Notes under the pieces: generated by a model
Told to the model about the DNA's origin: nothing
Databases searched by the model: none
Seen by the model: the letters and a program-made list of their open reading frames with translations, nothing else
Made by a program: the position numbers and the translations under genes
Shown here: in pieces, positions 7,769-16,919 of the stretch
Position numbering within the stretch: the stretch's first letter is position 1
Layout: every line of letters begins with the position of its first letter
Source of the DNA: Streptomyces sp. HNM0574
GTDB taxonomy: Bacteria; Actinomycetota; Actinomycetes; Streptomycetales; Streptomycetaceae
Direction: 5' to 3'
Assembly (NCBI RefSeq): GCF_012726235.1
Contig: NZ_JAASAH010000005.1
Span: 124,001-188,000 of the forward strand
Length of the DNA stretch: 64,000 nt

Positions 7769-8986
7769 TCAGCGTGGGCTCTCCGCCAGTTCCGGTTCCG
7801 GTGCGGCCTGTTCGGACGCCCCCTTGCCGCCGGGCAGGACCCGGGCGAGCCAGGCGGACTGGCCCGCGATGAGGGGCGCGATGACGGCCAGGATCAGCAC
7901 GTACCCGGCGATGAACGGCGAGAGCCGGTCGTCGAGTCCGGCGGCCGCCGCCATCGTGGCGAGGATGAGCGCGAACTCGCCCCGCGCCAGCAGCGTCGTC
8001 GAGATGTTCGCCGTCGGCTGCGCGCCGAAGCCGTAGATCTTCGCGGCCGCGAGACCGGCGAGGACGTTCATGACGACGGTGACCAGGACGGCGACGAGGA
8101 CGGGCCAGAAGACCATCGGCAGGTCGCCCGGGTCGATGGAGAGCCCGAAGCCGAAGAAGAAGATCGCGGCGAAGGCGTCCCGCAGCGGGTGCACCAGCTC
8201 CCTGATCCGCTCGCCGGAGGCGGTGTTGCCGAGCATCAGGCCGACCATGAAGGCACCGATCGCGTCCGCGACGCCGAACTCCTCGGCGATGCCCGCGACC
8301 AGTACGGCGGCCCCGAGGAACGAGATGACCAGCAGCTCGTTGTCCTTCGTCGCGAAGGCTTTGCCGATGATCCGGGTGCCGTAGCGCGCGGCGATGGCCA
8401 GCGCCAGCAGGAAGGCGAACGCCTTGCCGATCTGCCCGGCGGCCGCGGCCAGGTCGTCCGCGCCGGAGAGGACCGGCTGGAGGGCCGCGAGGTAGAGCGC
8501 GAGGAAGATGTCCTCGACGACGATGATGCCCAGGATGGGCTTCGTCTCCGGGTTGCCGAGACGCCCGAGGTCGACGAGGACCTTGGTGACGATCGCCGAG
8601 GACGAGATGCCCAGTACGCCCGCGAGGACGAGGGCCTCCGAGGTGCCCCAGCCGAGCGCGAAGCCGAAGACGAGACCGGCGCCCACGTTCAGCGCGAGGT
8701 ACGCGCCGCCCGCGAGGGCCATCTTTTTGCCCCCGGTCTTCAGGTCGTCCATGTGGAATTCGAGGCCGAGATAGAACAGCAGCAGGACGAGCCCGAGCGC
8801 GGAGAGCATCTCCAGCTCGTGCGGGTCCTTGAGCAGGACGAACCCGGGGGTGTTCGGCCCCAGGAGTATCCCGGCGAGGATGAACAGCGGAATCGTCGGC
8901 AGGCCGATGCGGCCGCCGAGGCGGGCGAGGACCGCGGCGGCGACGAACGCACCGCCCATGGCTATCAGCGTCTCTGCGTGACCCAT
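7769..8986 (-). CDS. Cation:proton antiporter (CPA2/KefB-type membrane domain)
   Basis: A 405-residue integral membrane protein with about twelve hydrophobic segments and the monovalent cation/H+ antiporter signature. Examples are GRIGLPTIPLFILAGILLGP, the LFYLGLEF segment and GIIVVEDIFLALYL (with the conserved acidic ED). It exchanges K+ or Na+ for protons across the cytoplasmic membrane. It lacks a C-terminal TrkA-N (NAD-binding) domain; the tail is only a short acidic Pro/Ala stretch. I prefer the ATG at 8986 because of a GGGGTG eight bases upstream; an in-frame GTG at 8995 is possible. No regulatory TrkA-C partner gene is adjacent, unlike KhtTU-type systems. Confidence 0.85.
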   Translation of the reverse strand: MGHAETLIAMGGAFVAAAVLARLGGRIGLPTIPLFILAGILLGPNTPGFVLLKDPHELEMLSALGLVLLLFYLGLEFHMDDLKTGGKKMALAGGAYLALNVGAGLVFGFALGWGTSEALVLAGVLGISSSAIVTKVLVDLGRLGNPETKPILGIIVVEDIFLALYLAALQPVLSGADDLAAAAGQIGKAFAFLLALAIAARYGTRIIGKAFATKDNELLVISFLGAAVLVAGIAEEFGVADAIGAFMVGLMLGNTASGERIRELVHPLRDAFAAIFFFGFGLSIDPGDLPMVFWPVLVAVLVTVVMNVLAGLAAAKIYGFGAQPTANISTTLLARGEFALILATMAAAAGLDDRLSPFIAGYVLILAVIAPLIAGQSAWLARVLPGGKGASEQAAPEPELAESPR

Positions 8987-9394
8987 CGTCGTCACACCCC
9001 GCCGTTGCTGTGGCGGAGCGTCGGGGCGGTCAGGGACCGGTACGGGCCGGGTCTGGCGGGCGTCGACAAGCGGATGGCTCCTCCTGGGCGTCCGGACGGC
9101 TCGTTCAAGGGCGCGTCAAGGAAACGTCAATACTTAGCTTAACAAACGACCTCCGGCGGCCCGCTGCGAGGTGCCCTGTTGTCCGTTGTTGCCCTGATAT
9201 GCACCCGTGGTGCGTGCGTCCGAGGTCGTCGGCAATCCCAAGAAAGGGTAATGGAGGCGTTAAGGCCCCCGTCAAGAACACCGTTAAGTGAGCATGTGAA
9301 GCGCATACGGAAAGGCCCCGCCCGGTCCGCCCGGGCGGGGCCTCCTCGTCCTTCCGTTCCGGTCAACTGCCCTCTGTGGACGGGCCGTTGGGCG
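8987..9394. other. Intergenic region upstream of the antiporter and downstream of tctA
   Basis: A 408-bp gap with noticeably lower GC between about 9120 and 9310. I see no credible ORF. It contains the tct operon terminator (9313-9343) and presumably the antiporter promoter; the AT-richer stretch around 9125-9145 is the likely promoter zone but has no clear -35/-10 pair. No riboswitch consensus was recognised. Confidence 0.5.
9313..9343 (-). terminator. Hairpin terminator of the tctCBA operon
   Basis: Perfect 13-bp stem AGGCCCCGCCCGG (9313-9325) with its complement at 9331-9343 and a 5-nt loop. It lies 52 bp past the tctA stop. There is no long U-tract, as is usual for streptomycete terminators. 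Confidence 0.75.
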
Positions 9395-10879
9395 TCACCG
9401 CCGTCGTCCGGCGAGGCGGCGGAGCCAGGGCCAGGCCAGGAGCAGGGCGATCACCGTGTAGACCGTGACCGCGAAGGGGGTGTTGACCAGGCCCGTCACG
9501 CTCCCGTCGCTGATCTGGAGCGCGCGGCGCAGCTGCTGCTCGGCCGAGGGGCCGAGGATCACGCCGATGACGGCGGGCAGCACCGGCAGGCCGAAGCGCC
9601 GCATCATCAGCCCGATGAGGCCGATGGCGAGCAGCACCAGCAGATCCGTCGCCTCACCGCCCACCGCGTACGCGCCGACCGCGGCGAAGAACAGGATGCC
9701 CGCGTACAGGTACGGGCGCGGGATGCGCAGCAGCTTCGCCCAGACCGGGGCCAGCGGCAGGTTCAGCACCAGCAGCAGCACCATGCCGACGAACAGCGAG
9801 GCGATCAGGCCCCACACCAGTTCCGGTTCGCGTTCGAAGAGCAGCGGTCCCGGCTGGATGCCGTACTGCTGGAACGCGGCGAGCATCACCGCGGCCACGG
9901 CCGTCGTGGGCAGCCCGAGCGTCAGCATCGACACCAGGGTTCCGGCCGCCGAGGCCGAGGCCGCCGACTCCGGGCCCGCGACGCCCTCGATGGCGCCCTT
10001 GCCGAACTGCTTCCGGTTCTTCGACAGCCGCTTCTCGGTCACGTACGAGAGGAACGTCGGGATCTCCGCGCCGCCCGCCGGGATCGCGCCGAACGGGAAG
10101 CCGATCAGCGGGCCGCGCAGCCACGGCTTCCAGGTGCGCCGCAGATCGTCCCTGCCCAGCCAGGGCTGCCCGACGGGAATGACCTCGTCCGCGTTCCGGT
10201 TCAGGTGCGCCGCGACCCACAGCGCCTCGCCGATCGCGAACAGTCCGACGGCGACGATGACGACGTCGATGCCGTCCGAGAGCTGGAGGCTGCCGAAGGT
10301 CAGCCGCTGCTGGCCGGTCATCTGGTCGAGCCCGACGAGCCCGAGCGTCAGGCCGATGAGCAGCGAGGCGAAGCCGCGTACCCGGGAGGAACCGAGCACG
10401 GAGGTGACGGCGATGAACGCGAGCACCATGATCGCGAAGTAGTCGGGCGCACCGATGTCGACGGCGAGCGAGGCGACCGTCGGGGCCAGCGCGACCAGCA
10501 GCAGCGTGCCGATCATGCCGCCCGCGAAGTGCCCGATCGCGGCGGCCGCGAGGGCCTGCGAGCCGCGTCCGGCGCGGGCCATCGGGTTGCCCTCGATGGC
10601 GGCGATCACGGCCGCGCTCTCGCCCGGGGTGTTGAGCAGGATCGAGGTGGTCGAGCCGCCGAACATGCCGCCGTAGTAGATCCCGGCGAACATGATGAAC
10701 GCGCCGGTCGGGTCCAGCCCGTAGGTCACCGGGAGCAGCAGCGCGACGGCCATCGCCGGGCCGATGCCGGGCAGTACGCCGATGGCGGTGCCCAGCAGCA
10801 CGCCGACGGCGGCCCACAGCAGGTTGAGCGGCGTCAGCGCGGTGCCGAAGCCGTCGAGGAGCGAGGCGAGGGACTCCAC
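9395..10879 (-). CDS. tctA: Tripartite tricarboxylate transporter, large permease TctA
   Basis: A 494-residue membrane protein with ~11-12 hydrophobic segments and the TctA family hallmarks: [43 protein letters not shown] (duplicated-repeat motif) and [15 protein letters not shown]. TctA is the large channel subunit of the TTT family and uses an ion gradient to import citrate-like carboxylates delivered by the TctC binding protein. It is the last gene of tctCBA; the GTG start lies 2 bp after the tctB stop. Substrate specificity cannot be read from the sequence. No tctDE two-component pair is adjacent. Confidence 0.92.
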   Translation of the reverse strand: MESLASLLDGFGTALTPLNLLWAAVGVLLGTAIGVLPGIGPAMAVALLLPVTYGLDPTGAFIMFAGIYYGGMFGGSTTSILLNTPGESAAVIAAIEGNPMARAGRGSQALAAAAIGHFAGGMIGTLLLVALAPTVASLAVDIGAPDYFAIMVLAFIAVTSVLGSSRVRGFASLLIGLTLGLVGLDQMTGQQRLTFGSLQLSDGIDVVIVAVGLFAIGEALWVAAHLNRNADEVIPVGQPWLGRDDLRRTWKPWLRGPLIGFPFGAIPAGGAEIPTFLSYVTEKRLSKNRKQFGKGAIEGVAGPESAASASAAGTLVSMLTLGLPTTAVAAVMLAAFQQYGIQPGPLLFEREPELVWGLIASLFVGMVLLLVLNLPLAPVWAKLLRIPRPYLYAGILFFAAVGAYAVGGEATDLLVLLAIGLIGLMMRRFGLPVLPAVIGVILGPSAEQQLRRALQISDGSVTGLVNTPFAVTVYTVIALLLAWPWLRRLAGRRR

Positions 10880-10881
10880 GC

Positions 10882-11481
10882 TCAGATCACCCCCATCAGC
10901 GGGCCGCCGGGCAGCGGGACGCCCAGCAGCGTGTTGAACGTCCCGTACGTCACGAGCGAGAGCGCGGCGGCGATCAGCGGGTCGCGGCCGAGGTTGCGGC
11001 TGCCGAGCGCGTACGCCGAGCCCCAGAAGAGCAGGGCGCCGGAGAGCGGGAAGCCGAGCGGTTCGATCAGTGCGGCGAAGGCGAGGAAGATCCCCGCGAG
11101 CAGCGCCACGGTCCGCCAGTCCGCCGGCGCCGCGGTTCCGCTTCCGTCCTCGTCCGGGGTTCCGCCTGAGTCCTCGGCCGCCGCCCGGCCGCCGCGCACG
11201 CCCTCCCGTCGCCCGGCCACCGGCGCTTCGCGCAGCACCTCCACCGCCAGCACCACGGCCACCACCAGCAGCGCGCAGCCGACGACGAGGGGCACGGTGC
11301 GCGGGCCGACGGGGCCGCGCTGGCCCGAGAGGACGTCCATGGTGAGCGCGTCCGTGAGGACGAGCACGCCGACCGTCAACAGCAGGGCGCAGACGCCGAG
11401 TTCGGACTTCCCCCGGAACCGCTCGCGCGGCGGTCCCGCGTCCCCGGCGCCGCCGTTCGCTCCGCTTCCGCGCGCGCTCAC
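10882..11481 (-). CDS. tctB: Tripartite tricarboxylate transporter, small permease TctB
   Basis: A 199-residue protein with four predicted transmembrane helices, matching the small TctB subunit. A variable hydrophilic loop (about residues 85-125, rich in Gly, Arg and Asp) separates helices 2 and 3. The GTG start at 11481 overlaps the tctC stop (GTGA), which decides the start and shows translational coupling. The C-terminus [15 protein letters not shown] is typical of TctB. It works with TctA in the membrane. Confidence 0.9.
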   Translation of the reverse strand: MSARGSGANGGAGDAGPPRERFRGKSELGVCALLLTVGVLVLTDALTMDVLSGQRGPVGPRTVPLVVGCALLVVAVVLAVEVLREAPVAGRREGVRGGRAAAEDSGGTPDEDGSGTAAPADWRTVALLAGIFLAFAALIEPLGFPLSGALLFWGSAYALGSRNLGRDPLIAAALSLVTYGTFNTLLGVPLPGGPLMGVI

Positions 11482-12461
11482 TGGCCCAGCTCCTTCAGTA
11501 CGGTCTCGACGCGCCGGTCCTGCTCGGTCAGGAAGCGGCCGTAGGCGTCGCCGGGCAGATAGGCGTCGTCCCAGCCGTTCCGCTTCAGCGACTTCCGCCA
11601 TTCCGGGGAGGCGCGCAGCTCGTCCACGAAGCGGAGCAGCTTGGCGCGTTCGTTCTCGGCGAGGCCGGGTGGCGCGAGCAGCCCGCGCCAGTTGGTGAAC
11701 ACCACGTCGACGCCCGCCTCCTGGAGGGTCGGCGCGTCGAACCCGTCGATCCGCTCGCGCCCCGTGACGGCCAGCAGGCGCAGTTCGCCGGACTCGATCT
11801 GGTCGCGGTACTCGCTGATCCCGGAGACGCCGAAGGCCAGCTTGCCGCCGAGCACGGAGGCGAGCAGCTCGCCCCCGCCGTCGAACGGCACGTAGTTGAC
11901 GCGCTTCGGTGTGAGCCCCGCCTTGTCGGCCATCTGCATGGTCGCGAGGTGGTCCGGGCCGCCGGGCGAGGAGCCGCCGCCGACGGCCAGCGAGCGGGGC
12001 TTCTTCCGCCAGTCGGCCAGGAGTTGGCCGATCGTCCGGTACTTCGAGTCCTTGGCGACGACGACGATGTTCGGCTCCTCCACGAGCCGGGCCAGCGGCG
12101 TGGTGTCGGCGAGCGTCGAGGGGGAGTGGTTGGTGTGCACGGCGCCGACCACGCCCAGGCCCATCGACATGGCCAGCTTGCCGTTGCCGCGGTCGTTCAC
12201 CAGCCGGGTCAGGCCGACGGTGCCGCCGGCGCCGGGGAGGTTGAACACCTCGATGTTGTGGTTCAGCCCGGCGTCCTCGGCGTCCTTCGCCGCGGTGCGC
12301 GCGGTGATGTCGTACCCGCCGCCCGGGGTGTTGGGGACCATGAACTGGAGCCCGGGGATGTTCGTGCCGGTTTCCGCGCCGCTGCCCGTGGTGATCAGCG
12401 GGGGGCCGATCAGCAGGAGCAGCGCGGCGCCGAGCGGGGAGAGGAACGCGCGCAGGCGCAC
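11478..12461 (-). CDS. tctC: Tripartite tricarboxylate transporter, solute-binding protein TctC
   Basis: A 327-residue extracytoplasmic receptor of the Bug/TctC family. It starts at GTG 12461 with a basic n-region and a hydrophobic segment (residues ~8-27) as signal sequence; no lipobox cysteine is present. It then shows the family motifs [25 protein letters not shown] and [12 protein letters not shown]. It binds a carboxylated solute outside the cell and delivers it to TctAB. First gene of the operon; the promoter should lie in 12462-12660. Confidence 0.9.
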   Translation of the reverse strand: MRLRAFLSPLGAALLLLIGPPLITTGSGAETGTNIPGLQFMVPNTPGGGYDITARTAAKDAEDAGLNHNIEVFNLPGAGGTVGLTRLVNDRGNGKLAMSMGLGVVGAVHTNHSPSTLADTTPLARLVEEPNIVVVAKDSKYRTIGQLLADWRKKPRSLAVGGGSSPGGPDHLATMQMADKAGLTPKRVNYVPFDGGGELLASVLGGKLAFGVSGISEYRDQIESGELRLLAVTGRERIDGFDAPTLQEAGVDVVFTNWRGLLAPPGLAENERAKLLRFVDELRASPEWRKSLKRNGWDDAYLPGDAYGRFLTEQDRRVETVLKELGQ

Positions 12462-12664
12462 CGTGACACCGCCTTTCTCCGTGGCCCGGCGCGCGGAACC
12501 GTCCGGATCTCGCCCGGAACCGGCCGGATCCCGCCGGGGGTTGTGGGATGCGCCACATGCTGCACACCGGGACCGGCGCTGTCGCCCCCTCGGGCACGAA
12601 GAAACTTAAGAACCTTGTGGTCCTTGTGTTCACGGGAGGCATCCCGCGCCCCCCGGACACAGCA

Positions 12665-12700
12665 CGGCGCCCCGCCACGGATGTCCGTGACGGGGCGCCG
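12665..12700 (-). terminator. Terminator hairpin downstream of the BCCT gene
   Basis: Outer arms CGGCGCCCCG (12665-12674) and CGGGGCGCCG (12691-12700) enclose a second stem CACGGA/TCCGTG (12676-12681 and 12684-12689), broken by one mismatched pair. It sits just past the BCCT stop codon on the minus strand and would also separate it from the tct promoter region. Confidence 0.75.
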
Positions 12701-12717
12701 GGTGCGCTTGCGCCGGG

Positions 12718-14463
12718 TCAGTCCTGGTCGGACTCGGACTTCGGCTTCACCAGTACCTCGTCGATGATCTCGGCCTCCTCCTCGGCGAGCGCGCGCGCCT
12801 CGGGGTCGGTGTCCGCCGCCTCGTCGGGGACGGGGCCGATCTGGATCTCGAAGTCGCCGCCGTACTGCTCGTGTCCGGCGAGGACCGCGGTCTCGATGGC
12901 GGACTCGCCGCGCTCGCCGACCACGATCAGCGGGTCGCGGCGCAAGTCCTTCGTGAGCGCGATGCACAAGCCGACCATGACGACACAGAACGGCACCGCC
13001 ACAAGGATCGTGAGGTTCTTCAAGCCTTCCAGGGCGGAGTCCCCACCACCCCCGATCATCAGCATGATCGCGGCGACGCCACCGGTCAGCACGCCCCAGA
13101 TGATGACGACCATCCGGCTCGGCTCCAGGGTGCCCTTCTGCGAGAGCGTGCCCATGACGATGGACGCGGCGTCCGCGCCGGAGACGAAGAAGATGCCGAC
13201 CAGGATCATCACCAGCAGCGTGGTGACGCCCGCGATCGGGTACTCGCGCAGGACCGCGAAGAGCTGGCCCTCCTCGGTCGCCTCCTTGGCGATGCCCGCG
13301 CCGTGCCGCTCCAGGTCGATCGCGGTGCCGCCGAAGATGGCGAACCAGATCAGGCTGACGACGCTCGGCACGAGGATCACGCCGCCGACGAACTGGCGGA
13401 TGGTGCGGCCGCGGCTGATGCGCGCGATGAACATGCCGACGAAGGGCGTCCAGGAGATCCACCAGGCCCAGTAGAAGACCGTGTACCCGGAGAGCCACTC
13501 GGCGACGCCCTCGCCGCCGGAGGCGTCGGTGCGCCCGGTCAGCAGCGGCAGGTCACCGACGAAAGACGCGATGGACGTCGGCATCAGGTTCAGCATCAGG
13601 ATCGTCGGGCCGACGATGAAGATGAACAGGACCAGCAGACCGGCCAGCACCATGTTGATGTTGGACAGCCACTGGATGCCCTTCTCGACGCCGGAGACGG
13701 CCGAGGCGACGAAGGCCAGTGTCAGCACCGCGATGATCACCACGAGGATGCCGGTGCTGAGGCCGCTCGCCCAGCCGACCTCCTTGACGCCGCTGCCGAT
13801 CTGGAGGGCGCCGAGGCCCAGCGAGGCGGCGGAGCCGAAGAGGGTCGCGAAGATCGCCAGGATGTCGATGACCCGGCCGAGCCAGCCGTTGGAGAGGCGC
13901 TCGCCGATCAGCGGCGTGAACACGGCGCTGATCGTCTGGCGGCGGCCGCGGCGGAAGCAGCTGTAGGCGATGGCGAGGCCGACGACGGCGTAGATCGCCC
14001 ACGGGTGCAGCGTCCAGTGGAAGAGCGTCGTGGACATCGCCGTCTGCATCGCCTCGGCGCTGTTCGCCGGGTGCGTGCCGGGCGGGTGCGAGGTGAAGTG
14101 CGTGAGCGGCTCACTCACGCCGTAGAACATCAGGCCGATTCCCATGCCCGCGCTGAACATCATCGCGATCCAGGAAACGGTCCGGAATTCCGGTTTCTCC
14201 CCTTCCTTGCCCAGAGTGATCTTGCCGTACCGGCTGAAGGCCAGCCAGAGGGCGAAGACGACGAATCCGGACGCGGCCAGCACGAAGGCCCAGCCGCCGT
14301 TCTTCATGACCCCGGAGAGCATCGCCGAGGACGCGCTCTCCAGCGAGTCCGTGGCAAGCGCTCCCCAGAGGACGAATGCGAGGGTCGCCGCCGCCGCGAC
14401 ACCGAAGACGACTCGGTCGGTCTGCGGCTTGAGCGTGGTCGCGAGACTTCTGGAGCTGTCCAT
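12718..14463 (-). CDS. BCCT family transporter (betaine/carnitine/choline type)
   Basis: A 581-residue secondary transporter with twelve predicted helices. The signature tryptophan box WAWWISWTPFVGMFIARISRGR is intact, including the aromatic residues that form the betaine cage in BetP-type carriers; GMGIGLMFYGVSEPL is also diagnostic. The C-terminal ~60 residues form an acidic cytoplasmic tail, a region that senses osmotic stress in BetP (family knowledge). I choose ATG 14463 (MDSSRS) because AAGGGGG lies just upstream; an in-frame upstream start would add 15 unlikely residues. Transcribed alone. Together with the OpuC system near 40 kb it indicates osmoprotectant uptake. Confidence 0.9.
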   Translation of the reverse strand: MDSSRSLATTLKPQTDRVVFGVAAAATLAFVLWGALATDSLESASSAMLSGVMKNGGWAFVLAASGFVVFALWLAFSRYGKITLGKEGEKPEFRTVSWIAMMFSAGMGIGLMFYGVSEPLTHFTSHPPGTHPANSAEAMQTAMSTTLFHWTLHPWAIYAVVGLAIAYSCFRRGRRQTISAVFTPLIGERLSNGWLGRVIDILAIFATLFGSAASLGLGALQIGSGVKEVGWASGLSTGILVVIIAVLTLAFVASAVSGVEKGIQWLSNINMVLAGLLVLFIFIVGPTILMLNLMPTSIASFVGDLPLLTGRTDASGGEGVAEWLSGYTVFYWAWWISWTPFVGMFIARISRGRTIRQFVGGVILVPSVVSLIWFAIFGGTAIDLERHGAGIAKEATEEGQLFAVLREYPIAGVTTLLVMILVGIFFVSGADAASIVMGTLSQKGTLEPSRMVVIIWGVLTGGVAAIMLMIGGGGDSALEGLKNLTILVAVPFCVVMVGLCIALTKDLRRDPLIVVGERGESAIETAVLAGHEQYGGDFEIQIGPVPDEAADTDPEARALAEEEAEIIDEVLVKPKSESDQD

Positions 14464-14733
14464 CGACCCCCCTTCGCTTGCGCTCCGTTCCACCCGTTTA
14501 TCCGGCACGCGTTGAACCTTTCACTCTTGGACAGGGATGTGACACGGGAAGGCAGCTACCCGACTCCCTTCGCGCCATGTGCTGTTCGACGGTCAACAGT
14601 ACGCAAAGAAAACACCCCCGCAGGTTTAAGCGCGATTACCTCCCGTAATGCCCGAAAAGCGCGCGGGGGAAGATCGGTGAGCGTGACCCCCCGGAATCGG
14701 GTGGTGACCCGCTCTCGGAGGGGGTGTGCCGGG

Positions 14734-14940
14734 TCAGCCCTTGACCACGAGTGTGCCGAGCAGTTCTTCCGTCGCGGCCGTCACCTTCTCGACGGCGCGG
14801 TCGAATGCCTCGGCGTTGTGCGCCGCCGGCTGCCGGAATCCGGAGATCTTGCGGACGTACTGGAGCGCCGCGGCGCGCATGTCTTCCTCGGTCACCTCCT
14901 CCGCGTAGGGCGGGCGGAGTGTCTTGATGCTTCTGCACAT
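14734..14940 (-). CDS. DUF2277 family small protein
   Basis: A 68-residue protein beginning MCRSIKTLRPP and containing EEDMRAAALQYVRKISGF, the DUF2277 hallmark (conserved MCR N-terminus and a helical core). Function is unknown; the invariant Cys2 may bind a metal or be modified (inference). The ATG at 14938-14940 gives the family's normal start. It is a single gene divergent from the cyclic-nucleotide-binding-domain gene, 223 bp apart. Confidence 0.85.
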   Translation of the reverse strand: MCRSIKTLRPPYAEEVTEEDMRAAALQYVRKISGFRQPAAHNAEAFDRAVEKVTAATEELLGTLVVKG

Positions 14941-15163
14941 GCTGACGACATTACGTCGCCGTCGTCCGGACGTCTTCACGTTCCCGGCGGATTGTCGTTT
15001 TTTCCGCCGGGCCGGGGCCGTCTCTCCGGCCGTGGAATCCCGGTTTGCCTTCGGTGCGGATTTCCCCCTGGCGCGGTTGTCGTTTCCGCAGGTCCCGGGG
15101 TGTTTTCGGATGCGGTCGCCCGGTCCGCCGGTGCGGGGTAACGTCGCGGGAAGGAGGCGCCTC

Positions 15164-15625
15164 ATGCGTACGATGACGGGCTTTTTCGGTGTGCTTCCCG
15201 CAGGTCACAGCGAACGGCTCCGGGAACTGGGCCGCGAGGCCGCCTTTCCCGTGGGCACCAGAATCTTCGAGGAGGGCATGACGGCCGACCGGTTCTGGGT
15301 GCTGCGCACCGGATCGGTCTCGCTCGACATGCGGGTCCCGGGGCGCCGCGCCGTCGTGACCGACGAGCTCGGCCAGGGCGAACTGCTCGGCTGGTCCTGG
15401 CTGTTCGCGCCGTACGTCTGGCGGCTGGGGGCCGAGGCGTCGAGCCCGGTGCGGGCGCTGGAGTTCGACGCGGCGCCGGTGCGGCGGCTGTGCGCGGAGG
15501 ACCACGAGCTGGGTCACGCGCTGACGCACGCCGTCGCCGTCGTCATCGGCCAGCGTCTCCAGCGCACCCGCACCCGGCTGCTCGACGTCTTCGGCCCCGG
15601 CGGCGAGATCCCGGACGGGCCGTAG
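15164..15625 (+). CDS. Cyclic nucleotide-binding domain protein, Crp-like without HTH
   Basis: A 153-residue protein consisting almost only of a cNMP-binding beta-roll (residues ~10-125: FPVGTRIFEEGMTADRFWVLRTGSVSLD, then GQGELLGWSWLF in the phosphate-binding-cassette position). The C-terminal helix is short and there is no winged-helix DNA-binding domain, unlike Crp. It may be a ligand-sensing partner protein; ligand unknown. The start ATG at 15164 is preceded by AAGGAGG. A stand-alone gene, convergent with the mreB-like gene 46 bp away. Confidence 0.85.
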   Translation: MRTMTGFFGVLPAGHSERLRELGREAAFPVGTRIFEEGMTADRFWVLRTGSVSLDMRVPGRRAVVTDELGQGELLGWSWLFAPYVWRLGAEASSPVRALEFDAAPVRRLCAEDHELGHALTHAVAVVIGQRLQRTRTRLLDVFGPGGEIPDGP

Positions 15626-15671
15626 CGGCCCGCCGGGACCCGGCCGCGGACCCGGACCCGCGCCCGCTCGG

Positions 15672-16745
15672 TCACGGGACGGAGAGGCGCATCGGCTCGA
15701 CCTTGCCCTCGACCAGCGCGGCCAGCCCGTTCACCGGGCAGAGCGCGGGGTCCTCGGGGGTGTGCACCGTCATGCCGGTGTCGGCGCGCAGCTGGTCGGC
15801 CAGGCCGGGGAGCTGCGCGCTGCCGCCGGTCAGCACCATGCCGCGCTCGGCGAGGTCGGCGACGAGGTCGGGCGGGCAGTTGTGCAGCACCGAGCGGATG
15901 GTGTCCAGCAGCCCGGTCAGCGGGGTACGGGCCGCGGCCCGCATGTCGGCCGGGTTGACGCGTACGGTCCTGGCCAGGCCGGTGACGACGTCCCGGCCGC
16001 AGACCTCGGTGGTGAGGTCCCCGCCGGCGCCGAAGCCCCCGTCGGTGCGTCCCGCGCCCGCGACGGCCTCGGCCGGGTACTCGTTCAGGGCCACGTGCAG
16101 CGGCCGCACCGAGTGGCTGAGCAGCAGCAACTCGTGCTCGTTGCGCAGGTGTTGGACGACGGCGTTGTGCACGGTGTCGCCGCCGAGCGGGACCGTGGCA
16201 GCGGACACGATCGAGCCCAGCGAGAGCACCGCGATCTGCGTGGTCGTCGCCCCGCAGACCAGGATCATCGTCGCCTCGGGCTGCTCGACGGGGAGCCCGG
16301 CGCCGAGCCCGGCGGCGGTCGGCGCGTCGACGAGCTCGACGCTCTTCGCGCCGACCCCGGTGAGGGTCTCGACGGCGGCGCGGCGGGCCAGCGGGTCCGC
16401 GTTGTGCGGCACGGTGACGGCGGCCCGCAGCATCGGGCCGCGGCGCAGCCAGGCGCGGCGCACCCGCGCGCCGACCAGCGCACGCAGCATCCGGCGGGCC
16501 ATGTCGATGTCGACCACGGTGCCGTTGCTGACCGGCCGCACGACGCGGATGTGCCGGGGCGTCCGGCCGTCCATGCGTTCGGCGGCGCTGCCGACGGCCA
16601 TCAGCGCGCCGGAGTAGGTGTTCACGGCGACGGCGGAGGGTTCGTCGACGACGAGGCCCTTCTCCTTGATGTGCACGCGAGTGCGGGAGGAGCCGAGGTC
16701 GACGGCGACGGAGCAGCGGCGCAGGTGGTCCAGGGGGTGGCTCAC
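15672..16745 (-). CDS. MreB/Mbl-like actin-family protein
   Basis: A 357-residue member of the MreB branch of bacterial actins. The nucleotide-binding elements are visible: AVDLGSSRTRVHIK (phosphate 1), LGGDTVHNAVV (phosphate 2) and VLTGGSAQLPG (adenosine). Streptomycetes carry mreB and mbl plus a third divergent MreB-like protein. This one is far from mreCD and rodA, so it is not the classical mre operon copy. Sequence drift is clear, for example TLTGVGAKSVELVDAPTAAG in place of the canonical region. A role in spore-wall or polar shape control is inferred from the family only. Confidence 0.85.
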   Translation of the reverse strand: MSHPLDHLRRCSVAVDLGSSRTRVHIKEKGLVVDEPSAVAVNTYSGALMAVGSAAERMDGRTPRHIRVVRPVSNGTVVDIDMARRMLRALVGARVRRAWLRRGPMLRAAVTVPHNADPLARRAAVETLTGVGAKSVELVDAPTAAGLGAGLPVEQPEATMILVCGATTTQIAVLSLGSIVSAATVPLGGDTVHNAVVQHLRNEHELLLLSHSVRPLHVALNEYPAEAVAGAGRTDGGFGAGGDLTTEVCGRDVVTGLARTVRVNPADMRAAARTPLTGLLDTIRSVLHNCPPDLVADLAERGMVLTGGSAQLPGLADQLRADTGMTVHTPEDPALCPVNGLAALVEGKVEPMRLSVP

Positions 16746-16919
16746 GGTGGATCCGGTCCTTCCCGGTGGGGCGTTTTCTGGGAGCAGGCGGACCGCGTGC
16801 GGCAGCCTTGCTCTTCACCCTGGGCGCGCCGCCGGGGCCCCGCCCGCCGGAGTGGTCCGTACGGGCGAGGCCCCGGGAGACCGCACGAGGTCCGGGCGTG
16901 CGGCCCGGGCGTGGCGGCC

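Noticed and set aside
9179..11698. 839-codon plus-strand frame over the tct operon
   Set aside because: Antisense to tctA and tctB, which have clear family motifs on the other strand.
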